Counted from the stretch's first letter, positions 1 through 9,607 are shown. The stretch is DNA of 64,000 bases from an uncultured Aquimonas sp. (GCF_937888285.1 NZ_CALART010000091.1:33190-97189); one strand, 5' to 3'. The notes: generated from the letters alone by a model not told the origin. Numbers and translations: made by a program.

Positions 1-16
1 GCAGGAGCGTGCACCG

Positions 17-1552
17 ATGACGGCAGCGAAGGGTGAGCTCTACGTCGGCCTGGATGTCGGCAGCCAGAGCGTCAAGCTGCTCGTCTTCGAGCCGCAGACG
101 CGGCGCATCCTCGCCCTGCATGGCCAGCCCCTGCAGATGAGCGCGGGCGAGGACGGCAGCCGCGAGCAGCGCGCCGAATGGTGGATCGACGCGATCCGCG
201 CCTGCTTTTCCCGTCTGTCGGCGTCCGTGCGCGGGCGGGTGGTAGCGATCGGCGTGTCCGGGCAGCAGCATGGCCTGGTGGCCCTGGATGCCGCCGGCAA
301 GGTGCTGGCGCCGGTCAAGCTGTGGTGCGACACCAGCACGCAGCAGGAGTGCGCCGAGATCATGCAGGCGGTTGGCGGTGCCCGCGCCTGCGTGGCGCTG
401 GCCGGCAATCCGATCCTGGCCGGCTACACCGCATCCAAGGTGAGCTGGACGCGCAAGCATCGCCCTGAGGCCTATGCGCGGCTCCACACGATCCTGCTGC
501 CGCATGACTACGTGAACTTCTGGCTGACCGGCGAACGCTGGATGGAATTCGGCGATGCCTCGGGCACCGGCTGGCTCGACGTGCGCACACGCACGTGGTC
601 CGAGGCCCTGCTGCAGGCGACAGCGCCCGAGCGCGACCTGAGCCGCTGCCTGCCGCCCCTGCTGCCGCCGGACGCCGGCTTCCCGCTCGCGCCGACCAGT
701 GCCGAGGAACTCGGTCTGCCGAGGCACGTTCGGGTCAGCGTTGGCGGCGGCGACAACATGATGGCGGCGATCGGCACCGGCAATGTGGCGCCCGGCGTGC
801 TGAGCATGAGTCTCGGCAGCTCGGGCACGCTGTTCACCTGCGCCGAGCGCCCGGTGGTGGACGACGCAGCGGGCTGGGCGGCGTTCTGCTCCTCCACGGG
901 CGGCTGGCTGCCGCTGGTGTGCACCATGAACTGCACGCTCGCCACCGAGTCGATCGCACGCGCCTTCGGCTTCTCCTCGCGCGATGGCGATGCCCTGCTG
1001 GCCGCCACCCGGCCCGGCGCGAACGGCCTGACCCTGCTGCCCTTCTTCAACGGTGAACGCACGCCCGATCTGCCGCAGGCGCGCGCCGCCCTGTTCGGCA
1101 TGGACGCGAACAATCTGGACGCCGCCAACGCCTACCGGGCCGCCATGGAGGGCGCGACCTTCGCTTTGCGCTACGGCTTCGACGCCCTGCATGCGGCGGG
1201 CCTCGCTTTCGACTCGATCCGGCTGACCGGCGGCGGCAGCAACAGTCCGGTGTGGCGACAGATGGTCGCCGACGTGTTCGACCTCCCGGTCGATGTGCCC
1301 GAGCAGTCCGAGGGCGCCGCCTTTGGCGCGGCGCTGCAGGCGCTGTGGTCGCAGCGCCGCGCCGAGGGTGACAGCACGACCAGCCTCGTGGCGACCGTGC
1401 AGGAGCACGTGCGCCTGGATCCGCAGCGCTCGGCGCGCCCCCAGGCGGAAGCGAGCGAGGCGTATCGCAGCCACTATCGCCGCTATCTCGAATGGCTCGA
1501 CTGCATGCGCCGCATGCATGCGACCACGCCCACCAGCGACGCCCGACCCTGA
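17..1552 (+). CDS. xylB: Xylulokinase
   Basis: This gene encodes a 511-residue FGGY-family sugar kinase that should phosphorylate D-xylulose to xylulose 5-phosphate in the cytoplasm, feeding the pentose phosphate pathway. The N-terminal nucleotide-binding signature GLDVGSQSVKLLVFE, the substrate-loop sequence GVSGQQHGLVALD and the C-terminal LTGGGSNSPVWRQMVADV motif fit the family over full length. The ATG follows an AGGAG at 3-7. It lies 40 bp before xylA on the same strand, which makes xylulose the expected substrate rather than glycerol or ribulose. Any promoter or operator lies upstream of the window. Confidence 0.95.
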   Translation: MTAAKGELYVGLDVGSQSVKLLVFEPQTRRILALHGQPLQMSAGEDGSREQRAEWWIDAIRACFSRLSASVRGRVVAIGVSGQQHGLVALDAAGKVLAPVKLWCDTSTQQECAEIMQAVGGARACVALAGNPILAGYTASKVSWTRKHRPEAYARLHTILLPHDYVNFWLTGERWMEFGDASGTGWLDVRTRTWSEALLQATAPERDLSRCLPPLLPPDAGFPLAPTSAEELGLPRHVRVSVGGGDNMMAAIGTGNVAPGVLSMSLGSSGTLFTCAERPVVDDAAGWAAFCSSTGGWLPLVCTMNCTLATESIARAFGFSSRDGDALLAATRPGANGLTLLPFFNGERTPDLPQARAALFGMDANNLDAANAYRAAMEGATFALRYGFDALHAAGLAFDSIRLTGGGSNSPVWRQMVADVFDLPVDVPEQSEGAAFGAALQALWSQRRAEGDSTTSLVATVQEHVRLDPQRSARPQAEASEAYRSHYRRYLEWLDCMRRMHATTPTSDARP

Positions 1553-1592
1553 AGCGCGGCGCTCTCTTCCTCAAGCCCCAAGGACATCCGCC

Positions 1593-2930
1593 ATGCACAG
1601 CCCCTACGTCGGCGCCCGCGAGTTCTTCCCCGGCATCGGCCGCATCCCCTTCGAGGGTCGGCAGTCGGACAATCCGCTGGCCTTCAAGCACTACGACGCG
1701 ACGCGCCTGATCGGTGGTCGCAGCATGGCCGAGCATCTGCGCTTCGCCGTCTGTTACTGGCACTCCTTCTGCAACGCCGGGCATGACCCCTTCGGCCCCG
1801 GCACGCGCCGCTATCCCTGGGACCAGGCCGACACCGCCATGGCCAGGGCCGAAGCGCGACTGGATGCGGCCTTCGAGTTCGTGACCAAGCTCGGCGTGCC
1901 CTACTACTGCTTCCACGACATCGACCTGGCGCCGGATGCCGATGACATCGGCGAGTACCGGGCCAATCTCCAGCACATGGTGCAGCTGGCCAAGCAGCGC
2001 CAGCAGGCGACCGGGGTCAAGCTGCTGTGGGGGACCGCCAATCTGTTCTCGCACCCGCGCTACATGAATGGCGCGGCCACCAATCCGGACTTCGCGGTGG
2101 TCGCGCGCGCGGCCGTGCAGGTGAAGGCCGCACTGGACGCCACGGTTGAACTCGGCGGCGAGAACTACGTGTTCTGGGGCGGTCGCGAGGGCTATGCCAG
2201 CCTGCACAACACCCAGATGAAGCGCGAGCTCGACCATATGGGGCGCTTCCTCGCGGCCGCCCGCGACTACGGTCGCAGCATCGGCTTCAAGGGTGTGTTC
2301 CTGATCGAGCCCAAGCCGATGGAGCCGATGAAGCACCAGTACGACTTCGATTCGGCGACCGTGGCCGGCTTCCTCAAGAGCCATGGCCTGGAGCGCGACT
2401 TCAAGCTCAACATCGAAGCCAACCACGCAACCCTGTCCGGACACACCTTCGAGCACGACCTGCAGGTGGCTTCCGATCACGGCCTGCTTGGCAGCATCGA
2501 CGCCAACCGCGGCAATGCGCAGAACGGCTGGGACACCGACCAGTTTCCGGTCGATCTCTACGACACGGTCGGCGCCATGATGGTGGTGCTGCGCCAGGGT
2601 GGGCTGGGCGCGGGCGGGCTCAACTTCGACGCCAAGGTGCGCCGCGAGTCGACCGATGCCGAGGATCTGTTCCTGGCCCATATCGGCGGCATGGATGCGT
2701 TCGCGCGCGGGCTTGAAGTGGCGCATGCGCTGCTCACGCGCTCGCCCTGGGAGAGCTGGCGCGCCGAGCGCTATGCGAGCTTCGACAGCGGTCGCGGTCG
2801 TGACTTCGCCGAGGGGCGCCTGGGCTTGGCCGACCTCGCGGGGCTGGCGGGCGAACTGGGCGAGCCCGTGCAGCGCAGCGGCAAGCAGGAGCGCTACGAG
2901 AACCTCTTGAACCAGTTCCTGCTCGGCTAG
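1593..2930 (+). CDS. xylA: Xylose isomerase
   Basis: This 445-residue metal-dependent enzyme interconverts D-xylose and D-xylulose in the cytoplasm. Both family signatures are visible: FHDIDLAPDADD, carrying the catalytic histidine, and LIEPKPMEP, carrying metal and substrate ligands, with VFWGGREGY between them. The length fits the long (class II) isomerases. The open frame extends upstream through xylB, but the ATG at 1593 has an AAGGA about eight bases before it and starts with a family-like N terminus (MHSPYVGAREFFPGIG). It sits 40 bp after xylB, so the two are probably one operon. Confidence 0.96.
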   Translation: MHSPYVGAREFFPGIGRIPFEGRQSDNPLAFKHYDATRLIGGRSMAEHLRFAVCYWHSFCNAGHDPFGPGTRRYPWDQADTAMARAEARLDAAFEFVTKLGVPYYCFHDIDLAPDADDIGEYRANLQHMVQLAKQRQQATGVKLLWGTANLFSHPRYMNGAATNPDFAVVARAAVQVKAALDATVELGGENYVFWGGREGYASLHNTQMKRELDHMGRFLAAARDYGRSIGFKGVFLIEPKPMEPMKHQYDFDSATVAGFLKSHGLERDFKLNIEANHATLSGHTFEHDLQVASDHGLLGSIDANRGNAQNGWDTDQFPVDLYDTVGAMMVVLRQGGLGAGGLNFDAKVRRESTDAEDLFLAHIGGMDAFARGLEVAHALLTRSPWESWRAERYASFDSGRGRDFAEGRLGLADLAGLAGELGEPVQRSGKQERYENLLNQFLLG

Positions 2931-2933
2931 GCC

Positions 2934-2981
2934 GATGCCGGCCGCGCGAGGCTGCCGCAGCGGAAGCGAAGCGCCGGCATC
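2934..2981. terminator. Inverted repeat between convergent genes
   Basis: A nine-base stem, GATGCCGGC at 2934-2942 and GCCGGCATC at 2973-2981, closes a GC-rich loop between the convergent ends of xylA and the LacI-type gene. There is no T-run on either side, so this is only a candidate bidirectional terminator or transcript-stabilising hairpin. Confidence 0.3.
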
Positions 2982-4044
2982 AGCCCGCGGCCGGCCTGCG
3001 CGGTGCGGCCACCGAGCCGCGCACGATCAGCTCATGCGCCAGCACCACGTCTTCAGCCCGGCGCGGCTCGCCCTCGCGCTGGCGCAGCAGGCGCAGCAGC
3101 ACCTCGAGCGCGGCATCCGCCATCGCGGCGATCGGCTGCCGCACCGTGGTCAGCTCGGGCCAGACCGTGGTGGCGGCCGAGCTGTCGTCGAAGCCGACCA
3201 CCGACAGATCGCGCGGAACGTCGAGGCCGCGACGGTGGGCCACCGAGACCACCGCCGCAGCCATGTCGTCATTGGCGGCGACGATGGCGGTCGGCGGCTG
3301 CGGCAGCGACAGCAGGTACTCGGCCGCATCGAGGCCGGAGCGATAAGTGAAGTAACCCTGCCGCACCAGGGCCGGATCGAGCGCGATGCCGGCCTGCGCG
3401 AGTGCGGCTTCGAAGCCTTCCTGGCGGCGCCGGCTGGCGATCTGGTTCGGATCACCGAGAATGCAGGCGATGCGCGTATGGCCGAAGCCGATCACATGGC
3501 GGACGATCTCCAGCGCGGCCTCGAAATCGTCGATGCGCACGCGCGGCATGTCCAGGCCCTCCGCGCCCCAGCCGATCGCCACCACCGGTACGCCGGCCGC
3601 GGCGAGCTCGGTTTCGACCAGCAGCGATTCGCACAGCGGCGGCGGCAGGATCACGCCCGAGACCGTGCGTGCGAGCGCGCGCGCGGCGGCCTGCTCGGCG
3701 GCCGCGTCATGGTCGGCCCAGGTGTCGATGACCAGCTGCGCGGCCGTGCGCGCGGCGGCGCGCAGCGCGCCGATCAGCAGCTCGCTCAGGTAGGCGGTGC
3801 TGGGGTTGGAGTAGATCAGCGCGATGCGCGTGGCCTGCGCGGTGGCCAGCGAGCTCGCCGCGAGGTTCGGCGTGTAGTCGAGCTGCTGGATTGCTCGCTG
3901 CACCCGTTCGCGCGTGCTGTCGCGCACGCTGCCGTGGCCGTTGATGACGCGCGAGACGGTCATCGGCGAGACCCCCGCCAGCCGCGCCACCTCGTCGATG
4001 GTGACGGCACTGCTCTTGCGCCGGATCGAACGTTTGGTCTGCAA
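2980..4044 (-). CDS. xylR: LacI-family repressor, probable xylose regulator
   Basis: This 354-residue protein is a LacI/GalR-type transcription factor. Residues about 14-60 form the winged-in helix-turn-helix and hinge helix (VTIDEVARLAGVSPMTVSRV, then PNLAASSLA), and the remainder is a periplasmic-binding-protein-like effector domain ending in the family stretch VVGFDDSSAATTVWPELTTV. The start is a TTG at 4044 with an AGGA about eight bases upstream; no ATG or GTG lies before the DNA-binding helix. It faces xylA and is divergent from the esterase/xylosidase pair. Its location and the xyl-box-like sites nearby suggest it senses xylose or a xylan breakdown product. The symbol is inferred from context. 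Confidence 0.85.
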   Translation of the reverse strand: MQTKRSIRRKSSAVTIDEVARLAGVSPMTVSRVINGHGSVRDSTRERVQRAIQQLDYTPNLAASSLATAQATRIALIYSNPSTAYLSELLIGALRAAARTAAQLVIDTWADHDAAAEQAAARALARTVSGVILPPPLCESLLVETELAAAGVPVVAIGWGAEGLDMPRVRIDDFEAALEIVRHVIGFGHTRIACILGDPNQIASRRRQEGFEAALAQAGIALDPALVRQGYFTYRSGLDAAEYLLSLPQPPTAIVAANDDMAAAVVSVAHRRGLDVPRDLSVVGFDDSSAATTVWPELTTVRQPIAAMADAALEVLLRLLRQREGEPRRAEDVVLAHELIVRGSVAAPRRPAAG

Positions 4045-4143
4045 CGCGATGTCCTGTGGGTAGGGTGGCCTGCGCCGTGGGTGGCCCAGGCCTCGCTTCT
4101 TCTTTGCAGCGGGGCGAGCCGGTGCTGCGGGAGCGTTTTCTCA

Positions 4144-4157
4144 TGGTAGCGAGAACG
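4144..4157. promoter_or_regulatory. Degenerate xyl-box-like operator
   Basis: The 14 bases TGGTAGCGAGAACG match 11 of 14 positions of the Xanthomonas xyl-box as I recall it (TGGTAGCGCTAACA). The site lies in the divergent region between the LacI-type gene and the esterase gene, where an autoregulatory or xylan-responsive operator is expected. It overlaps an alternative ATG at 4143, which argues that translation of the esterase begins further downstream. The match is imperfect and may be chance. Confidence 0.4.
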
Positions 4158-6278
4158 ATGGAACCCGGCGACGGCGGGCAGGGCGCGAGCGATGCGGTGT
4201 CGTTCGCGCCGACCGCAGCGCCAGGATGCCATGGCCGCGGATGGGTGCTCACGCGCTGGCCGACCGTGCTGCTGGCCCTGTGCGCCTGTGTGAGCGCAGC
4301 GGCCGCGGACGCTGCCGCCGATAGCCTGCTCGCGCCGATCTTCCAGGACCACGCCGTGCTGCAGCGCGATGCGCCGATCCGGCTGTACGGTCACACGGAC
4401 GCGGGCGCGTCGCTGCAGATCCGCTTGGGCGCGCGCACCCTGCAGGTCGAGTCCGATGCAGAGGGCGATTGGCGGGCCGAGCTGCCCGCACTGCCGGCCG
4501 GTGGGCCGCACGCGCTCGAAGTGCGATCTGGCGCTCGCGTGCAGCGCATCGAGGATGTGCTGATCGGCGACGTCTGGCTGTGCTCGGGCCAGTCGAACAT
4601 GGTGCTGCCGGTGCGCCGCAGTCTGGACGCCGACAGCGAGATCGCACAGGCGCGGAACGACCGGATCCGCCTGTTCACGGTGCCCGAGGCGGCGTCGCTC
4701 CGCCCCGCGGACACGTTCACGCACTCGGCGGCGTGGCAGTTGACGCGGCCCGAGACGGTCGGCGAGTTCTCGGCGGCCTGCTACTACTTCGCCCGCGAGC
4801 TGCAGAGGCAGGTCGACGTGCCGATGGGCCTGATCGTCGCCGCGTGGGGGGGCTCGCGCATCCAGGCCTGGATCAGCGCGGAGGCCTTGTCGGCGCAGGG
4901 CGAGCACGACGATGAACTCGACGCCCTACAGCGCTATGCCGTGGACCCGGCCGCAGGCGCTGCGCGTTGGGGCGAACGCTGGACCGGGTGGTGGCGTCGG
5001 CACGGCAGCCGGGGGCCGACGGATGCGCCGTGGTCGACCAGCTTCCGCGAAGACGCCGATTGGGCCGATGCGCCCGCCGAGCTCGGCGCCTGGGAGCGCT
5101 GGGGCGTGCCGGAGCTCGCCGCCTACGACGGCATGCTGTGGTATCGCAGCGGCCTGCGGCTGACGCGCGCGCAGGCCCGCCAGCGCGCCGTGCTGGAGCT
5201 TGGCGCCGCCGACGAAACCGATGTCACCTGGGTCAACGGTCGCGTGGTGGGCAGCCTGTACGCACCCGGCGAAGGGCGTCGCTACGCGCTGCCGCCGGGT
5301 CTGCTGCGCGCCGGCGAGAACCGCATCGTCGTCAATGTGCTCGACACCTGGCGGGACGGCGGCCTGGCCGGGCCCGCCAGCGCCCACGCCCTGGTTCTCC
5401 AGGACGGCACGCGCGTGGCGCTCGATCGCGGCTGGCGCTGGCGCAAGGCGAGCGCCGCCGGCTCGCCGCCGCGCGCGCCCTGGCAGAGCGCGGCCGGACT
5501 GTCCACGCTCTACAACGGCATGATCGCGCCGCTTGGCGCCTACGGACTGCGCGGCGTGGTCTGGTACCAGGGCGAGTCCAACACCTTCGAGGCCGCGGCC
5601 TATGCCGACCTGCTGAAGACGCTGATCGCCGACTGGCGGCAGCGTTTCAAGGCGCCGCTGCCTTGGCTCAATGTGCAGCTGGCCGGCTTCGGTGCGCCGC
5701 CGACGGCGCCCGCCGACAGCGGCTGGGCCGAACTGCGCGAGGTGCAGCGTCGCCATGCGGCCAGCGACCCGCGCTACGGCATCGCAGCCGCGGTCGATCT
5801 CGGCGACCGCTACGACATTCATCCGCCGAACAAACAGGAGCTGGGGCGGCGGCTGGCGCGGCTGGCGCGACATCTCGTCTACGCCGAGAGCGCACTTGCG
5901 CCGAGCGGCCCGCAGCCGGTCCGCGCGTGGCGTGAGGATGGCCACGTGCGCCTGCAGTTCGGCCAGGTCAGCGGCGCGCTGCTCAGCCATGGCGCCGAGC
6001 ATCCGATCGGCTTCGAGCTGTGCACGGCGAGCAGCGACGCGGCGGCGCCGCAGACGGACCTGCGACTCGACCGGGCCCCGCTGCAGTGCCGCTACGCGCA
6101 GGCCGGGGTGCACGGCACACACCTCCATCTGCGCGATCTGCGCGCCGCCAACGCCGCACAGGCCACCCATGTGCGCCATGCCTGGGCCGACAACCCGGTC
6201 ATCACCCTGTTCGACAGCGCGGGCCTGCCTGCGCAGCCTTTCGAACTGCCGATCACGCTCGACGCCGCCGAGGAATGA
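4158..6278 (+). CDS. Secreted SASA-family (sialate O-acetylesterase-like) carbohydrate acetylesterase
   Basis: The product is a roughly 706-residue SGNH-type esterase of the sialate O-acetylesterase family, a group that includes acetylxylan esterases. The catalytic serine block CSGQSNMVLPV lies near residue 145, WYQGESN follows in the second half, and the catalytic Asp-His pair is in DRYDIHPPNKQELG. A jelly-roll-like insert separates the two halves of the hydrolase fold. A signal peptide is clear (LTRWPTVLLALCACVSAAAA), so it acts in the periplasm or outside. The start is uncertain: ATG 4158 is used because the ATG at 4143 overlaps a possible operator; GTG 4245, just before the signal peptide, is also credible. 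Four bases separate it from the GH43 gene, suggesting joint removal of acetyl and xylosyl groups. Confidence 0.85.
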   Translation: MEPGDGGQGASDAVSFAPTAAPGCHGRGWVLTRWPTVLLALCACVSAAAADAAADSLLAPIFQDHAVLQRDAPIRLYGHTDAGASLQIRLGARTLQVESDAEGDWRAELPALPAGGPHALEVRSGARVQRIEDVLIGDVWLCSGQSNMVLPVRRSLDADSEIAQARNDRIRLFTVPEAASLRPADTFTHSAAWQLTRPETVGEFSAACYYFARELQRQVDVPMGLIVAAWGGSRIQAWISAEALSAQGEHDDELDALQRYAVDPAAGAARWGERWTGWWRRHGSRGPTDAPWSTSFREDADWADAPAELGAWERWGVPELAAYDGMLWYRSGLRLTRAQARQRAVLELGAADETDVTWVNGRVVGSLYAPGEGRRYALPPGLLRAGENRIVVNVLDTWRDGGLAGPASAHALVLQDGTRVALDRGWRWRKASAAGSPPRAPWQSAAGLSTLYNGMIAPLGAYGLRGVVWYQGESNTFEAAAYADLLKTLIADWRQRFKAPLPWLNVQLAGFGAPPTAPADSGWAELREVQRRHAASDPRYGIAAAVDLGDRYDIHPPNKQELGRRLARLARHLVYAESALAPSGPQPVRAWREDGHVRLQFGQVSGALLSHGAEHPIGFELCTASSDAAAPQTDLRLDRAPLQCRYAQAGVHGTHLHLRDLRAANAAQATHVRHAWADNPVITLFDSAGLPAQPFELPITLDAAEE

Positions 6279-6282
6279 ATCC

Positions 6283-7989
6283 ATGCACACACTGTCCGAC
6301 CACGCCTCGTCCGGTCTTCGTAGACCCACGCGCATGCGCACGCTGCTGGCGGCCTGTGTGGCGCTGATCGCCGCGCAGTCAGCCGCCGCGCAGTCCGCCC
6401 TGTTCGACCATTTCCGCTACGTCGGCCGCGACGCCGTGTTCGAGCAGCCGCTGCCCGAGGGCCATTTCCGTAACCCGATCCTGGCCGGCTTCCATCCGGA
6501 CCCCAGCATCACCCGCGTCGGTGACCGCTACTACCTGGTGCACTCGACCTTTGTCTGGTTCCCCGGCATTCCGGTGTTCGAGAGCCGCGATCTCGTGCAC
6601 TGGACCCAGATCGGCAGCGTCATCGATCGCGCGGAACAGCTCGACTTCAGTGGACTCGGCGTTTCCCGCGGCGTGTTCGCGCCGACCATCGAACACCACG
6701 AGGGCACCTTCTACGTCTTCAACACCGCGGTCGACAACGGCGGCAATTTTCTGGTCACCGCCAAGAATCCAGCAGGGCCGTGGTCGGATCCGATCTGGTT
6801 GCCCGGCATCGAAGGCATCGATCCCTCGCTGTTCGTCGATGCCGACGGCCAGGCCTATGTGCTCAACAACGGTCCGCCCGAGGGCGAACCGCGCTACGAC
6901 GGCCATCGCGCGATCTGGATGCAGGCCTTCGACCTGAAGACGAACACGCCCTTCGGCCCGCGCCGGGTGCTGATCGACGGCGGCGTCGATCCCTCGACCA
7001 ATCCGATCTGGATCGAAGGGCCGCACATCTACCGGGTGGACGGCTGGTACTACCTGGTCTGCGCCGAGGGCGGCACCGGCCCGCAGCATTCGCAGGTCGT
7101 GCTGCGCAGTCGCGAGGTCTGGGGGCCGTATGTGCCCTATGAGAACAATCCGATCCTGACCCAGCGCGATCTCGATCCGGCCCGCCCGCACCCGATCACC
7201 AATGCCGGTCATGCCGATCTGGTGCAGATGGAGGACGGCAGCTGGTGGGCGACCTTCCTGTCGAGCCGCACCTATGGCGAAGTGCACTACAACACCGGTC
7301 GCGAGACCTTCCTGCTGCCGGTCGAGTGGCGCGAGGGCTGGCCGCACATCCTGCCCGAAGGCAGGCCGATTCCCAGCGTGTTGCCCGCGCCGAAGGCGAT
7401 GCAGGGCGCGACGAGGCAGGCGCCGCTCAGCGGCAACTTCGAATGGCGGGACGATTTCGACGGCCCGCAGATGGACCGCGCCTGGCTCAGCCTGCGCGGC
7501 CCCAGTCAGGACTGGGCCTCACTGAAGGATCAGTCGGGCTGGCTGCGCTTGAGTGCCCAGTCGGACCGGCTGGAAGGCAGCGGCCGGCCTGCCTTTCTGG
7601 GCCGCCGCCAGCAGCATCTGGCGTTCGAGGCCGAGCTGCGCATCGCCACTCCGGAAAGCACCGCGATCTCGGCCGGGCTGCTGGCCTTCCAGAACGAGGA
7701 TCACTGGTACTACCTCAGTCTGCGTCGGAGCGAGGCCGGCCGCAGGCTGCAGCTGCAGAAGCGCGCGGCCGGCGAAACGCGCACGGTGGCCGAGGTCGAG
7801 CTTGCCGAGGGTGAGCCGCTGCTGCTGCAGGTCGCAGGCGAGGATGCCGACTACCGGTTCACCTATGACCTCGGCGAAGGTCCGGTGCCGATCGGCGACG
7901 TTCAGGACGGCCGCATCCTCAGCACCGATGTCGCGGGCGGTTTCGTGGGCGCGATGCTGGGGCCGCATGCGGCCCTGATCAAACACTGA
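6283..7989 (+). CDS. GH43-family beta-xylosidase/arabinofuranosidase
   Basis: This 568-residue secreted glycoside hydrolase has a five-bladed propeller catalytic domain followed by a C-terminal beta-sandwich (from about residue 385). The three catalytic acids of GH43 are recognisable: the general base in FHPDPSI, the pKa-modulating aspartate in GIDPSLFVDADG and the general acid glutamate in WIEGPHIY. A signal peptide is present (MRTLLAACVALIAAQSAAAQ), so ATG 6334 is an alternative start; ATG 6283, four bases after the esterase stop, gives a 17-residue extension. Substrate is probably beta-1,4-xylo-oligosaccharide or arabinoxylan side chains, as the neighbours metabolise xylose. Confidence 0.9.
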   Translation: MHTLSDHASSGLRRPTRMRTLLAACVALIAAQSAAAQSALFDHFRYVGRDAVFEQPLPEGHFRNPILAGFHPDPSITRVGDRYYLVHSTFVWFPGIPVFESRDLVHWTQIGSVIDRAEQLDFSGLGVSRGVFAPTIEHHEGTFYVFNTAVDNGGNFLVTAKNPAGPWSDPIWLPGIEGIDPSLFVDADGQAYVLNNGPPEGEPRYDGHRAIWMQAFDLKTNTPFGPRRVLIDGGVDPSTNPIWIEGPHIYRVDGWYYLVCAEGGTGPQHSQVVLRSREVWGPYVPYENNPILTQRDLDPARPHPITNAGHADLVQMEDGSWWATFLSSRTYGEVHYNTGRETFLLPVEWREGWPHILPEGRPIPSVLPAPKAMQGATRQAPLSGNFEWRDDFDGPQMDRAWLSLRGPSQDWASLKDQSGWLRLSAQSDRLEGSGRPAFLGRRQQHLAFEAELRIATPESTAISAGLLAFQNEDHWYYLSLRRSEAGRRLQLQKRAAGETRTVAEVELAEGEPLLLQVAGEDADYRFTYDLGEGPVPIGDVQDGRILSTDVAGGFVGAMLGPHAALIKH

Positions 7990-8016
7990 CGCAGCCATCT
8001 GCGCAGCGCGCGGCGC

Positions 8017-8034
8017 GCAGGCCATCTTGCCTGC
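8017..8034. terminator. Short hairpin between convergent genes
   Basis: GCAGGC and GCCTGC are separated by six bases (CATCTT) between the ends of the convergent GH43 and halogenase genes. There is no adjoining T-run, so a role as a bidirectional terminator is only plausible. Confidence 0.35.
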
Positions 8035-8047
8035 GGCCGCGCGAGGC

Positions 8048-9607
8048 TCAGCGCAGTCGCTCGGCCGGGCAGTAGCGCTCAAGAAAGGCCTGATGGCTCG
8101 GCATCGAGTCGACGCGACGCTGGATCGGCTGTCGGATCGCCGCCAGCAGTTGAGCGAGGTCCGCATCGGGCAGGGCGCGGGCGAGCGGGTGGTGCGCGCG
8201 CGGGACGATGCCCTGCCCGAGCATCACATGCGTCCACGAGTCGACCCGGAACAGCTCATCCTCGCCCTGCCAAGCGTGGGCGCGATCGCGGAACAGGGCG
8301 ATGCGATGTGCCAGTGAATCCGGCAGGCCCATGGCGCGGCATTCGTGCCACATCGGCTCGTCGCGCTGGTTGGCGTGGTAGTGCAGGATGATGAAGTCGC
8401 GCACGTGCTCGGCTTCCGCCCGGCTCGCCTCGTTGTAGCGCCGCACCAGGGAGTCCTCGATGCCGGCGAAGGGGAACATGTGGATCAGTCGCGCCACGCC
8501 GCTCAGGGCGAGATGGATGCTGGTGGATTCCAGCGGCTCGATGAAGCCGCTCGACAGCCCCAGGGCGACGACATTGCGATTCCAGACCTGGCGCCTGCGC
8601 CCGGTCACGAAGGGCACCACCATGGGCGGTCGCAGGGCGGCGCCCTGGGTTGCCGCCCGCAGGCGCGCGCCGGCCTCGTCGTCGGACATGTAGCGACTGC
8701 AGAACACCCAGCCGTTGCCGACGCGATGCTGCAGCGGGATCTGCCAGCGCCAGCCGGCGCCGTGCGCGCTGGCCTGGGTGTAGGGCACGGCGGGCCCGAC
8801 GGACTCGGTCTGCATGGCCACCGCGCGATCGCAGGGCAGCCAATGGGTCCAGTCCTCGTAGCCGGTCTTCAGGGTCTGCTCGATCAGCAGCCCGCGGAAG
8901 CCCGTGCAGTCGATGAACAGATCGCCCTCGATGACCTGGCCGCTGTCCAGCACGAGGGCGGCGACGTCGCCGCTGCTCGCATGCTGGCGCACTTCGCGGA
9001 TCTTGCCTTCCACCCGCACCAGACCCTGCCGCTCGGCGCGTCGCCGCAGGAAGGCGGCGTACTGCGCGGCATCGAGATGGTAGGCATAGCTCAGCTCCCC
9101 TTGCCCGGGGCCCGACTGCGCGGACTCCCAGCGCGTCGACCAGCTCGCGGCATTACCCTGGGCGGCACCGGTCAAGGCGAAACGATCCGCGCGCGAGGCG
9201 ACCGCCTCCAGGCAGTAGTCAGCGAGATCGGAGCGCTGGCCACGGCGCAGGCTGTCCAACCAGAAATGATGGAACTCGCAGGCCCATGTGCCGAGCCCGG
9301 TGCGGCCGAAGGGGTGGATATAGGTCTCGCCCTCGCGGCCCCAGTCGCTGAACTTGATCGACAGCTTGAAGCAGGCGGCGGTGGCGCGCATGAACTCGCG
9401 CTCGTCGATCTGCAGCAGGCGATGGAAGGTGCGGATGGTCGGAATGGTGGACTCGCCCACGCCGATCGTGCCGATCTGCTCGGATTCGACCAGGGTGATG
9501 TCGAGCAGATCGCGGAACTGGTGACTCAAGGCACAGGCTGCGACCCAGCCGGCGGTGCCGCCACCGGCAATCACGACCCTGCGGACCCTGCGCGCTTCAT
9601 CGGCCAT
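8048..9607 (-). CDS. Flavin-dependent tryptophan-halogenase-family protein
   Basis: This 519-residue protein belongs to the FADH2-dependent halogenase family. The dinucleotide-binding loop GGGTAGW is at residues 15-21, the family motif WRWQIP at 286-291, the catalytic lysine in CFKLSIKF at about K81, and the active-site glutamate in FIEPLEST at about E360. All residues needed for hypohalous-acid chemistry therefore appear intact. No flavin reductase gene is adjacent. It is the last gene of the receptor-SapC-cupin-halogenase run, 66 bp after the cupin gene. Relatives beside TonB receptors in Xanthomonas halogenate free indoles in vitro; the natural substrate is unknown, so a secondary-metabolite role should not be assumed. 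Confidence 0.9.
   Translation of the reverse strand: MADEARRVRRVVIAGGGTAGWVAACALSHQFRDLLDITLVESEQIGTIGVGESTIPTIRTFHRLLQIDEREFMRATAACFKLSIKFSDWGREGETYIHPFGRTGLGTWACEFHHFWLDSLRRGQRSDLADYCLEAVASRADRFALTGAAQGNAASWSTRWESAQSGPGQGELSYAYHLDAAQYAAFLRRRAERQGLVRVEGKIREVRQHASSGDVAALVLDSGQVIEGDLFIDCTGFRGLLIEQTLKTGYEDWTHWLPCDRAVAMQTESVGPAVPYTQASAHGAGWRWQIPLQHRVGNGWVFCSRYMSDDEAGARLRAATQGAALRPPMVVPFVTGRRRQVWNRNVVALGLSSGFIEPLESTSIHLALSGVARLIHMFPFAGIEDSLVRRYNEASRAEAEHVRDFIILHYHANQRDEPMWHECRAMGLPDSLAHRIALFRDRAHAWQGEDELFRVDSWTHVMLGQGIVPRAHHPLARALPDADLAQLLAAIRQPIQRRVDSMPSHQAFLERYCPAERLR

Noticed and set aside
1047..2726. A 559-codon minus-strand frame across xylB and xylA
   Set aside because: xylA is unmistakable on the plus strand; the antisense frame has no family features.
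8048..9607. An antibiotic biosynthesis cluster around the halogenase
   Set aside because: No polyketide, peptide synthetase, tailoring or resistance genes are adjacent; neighbours are carbohydrate genes.
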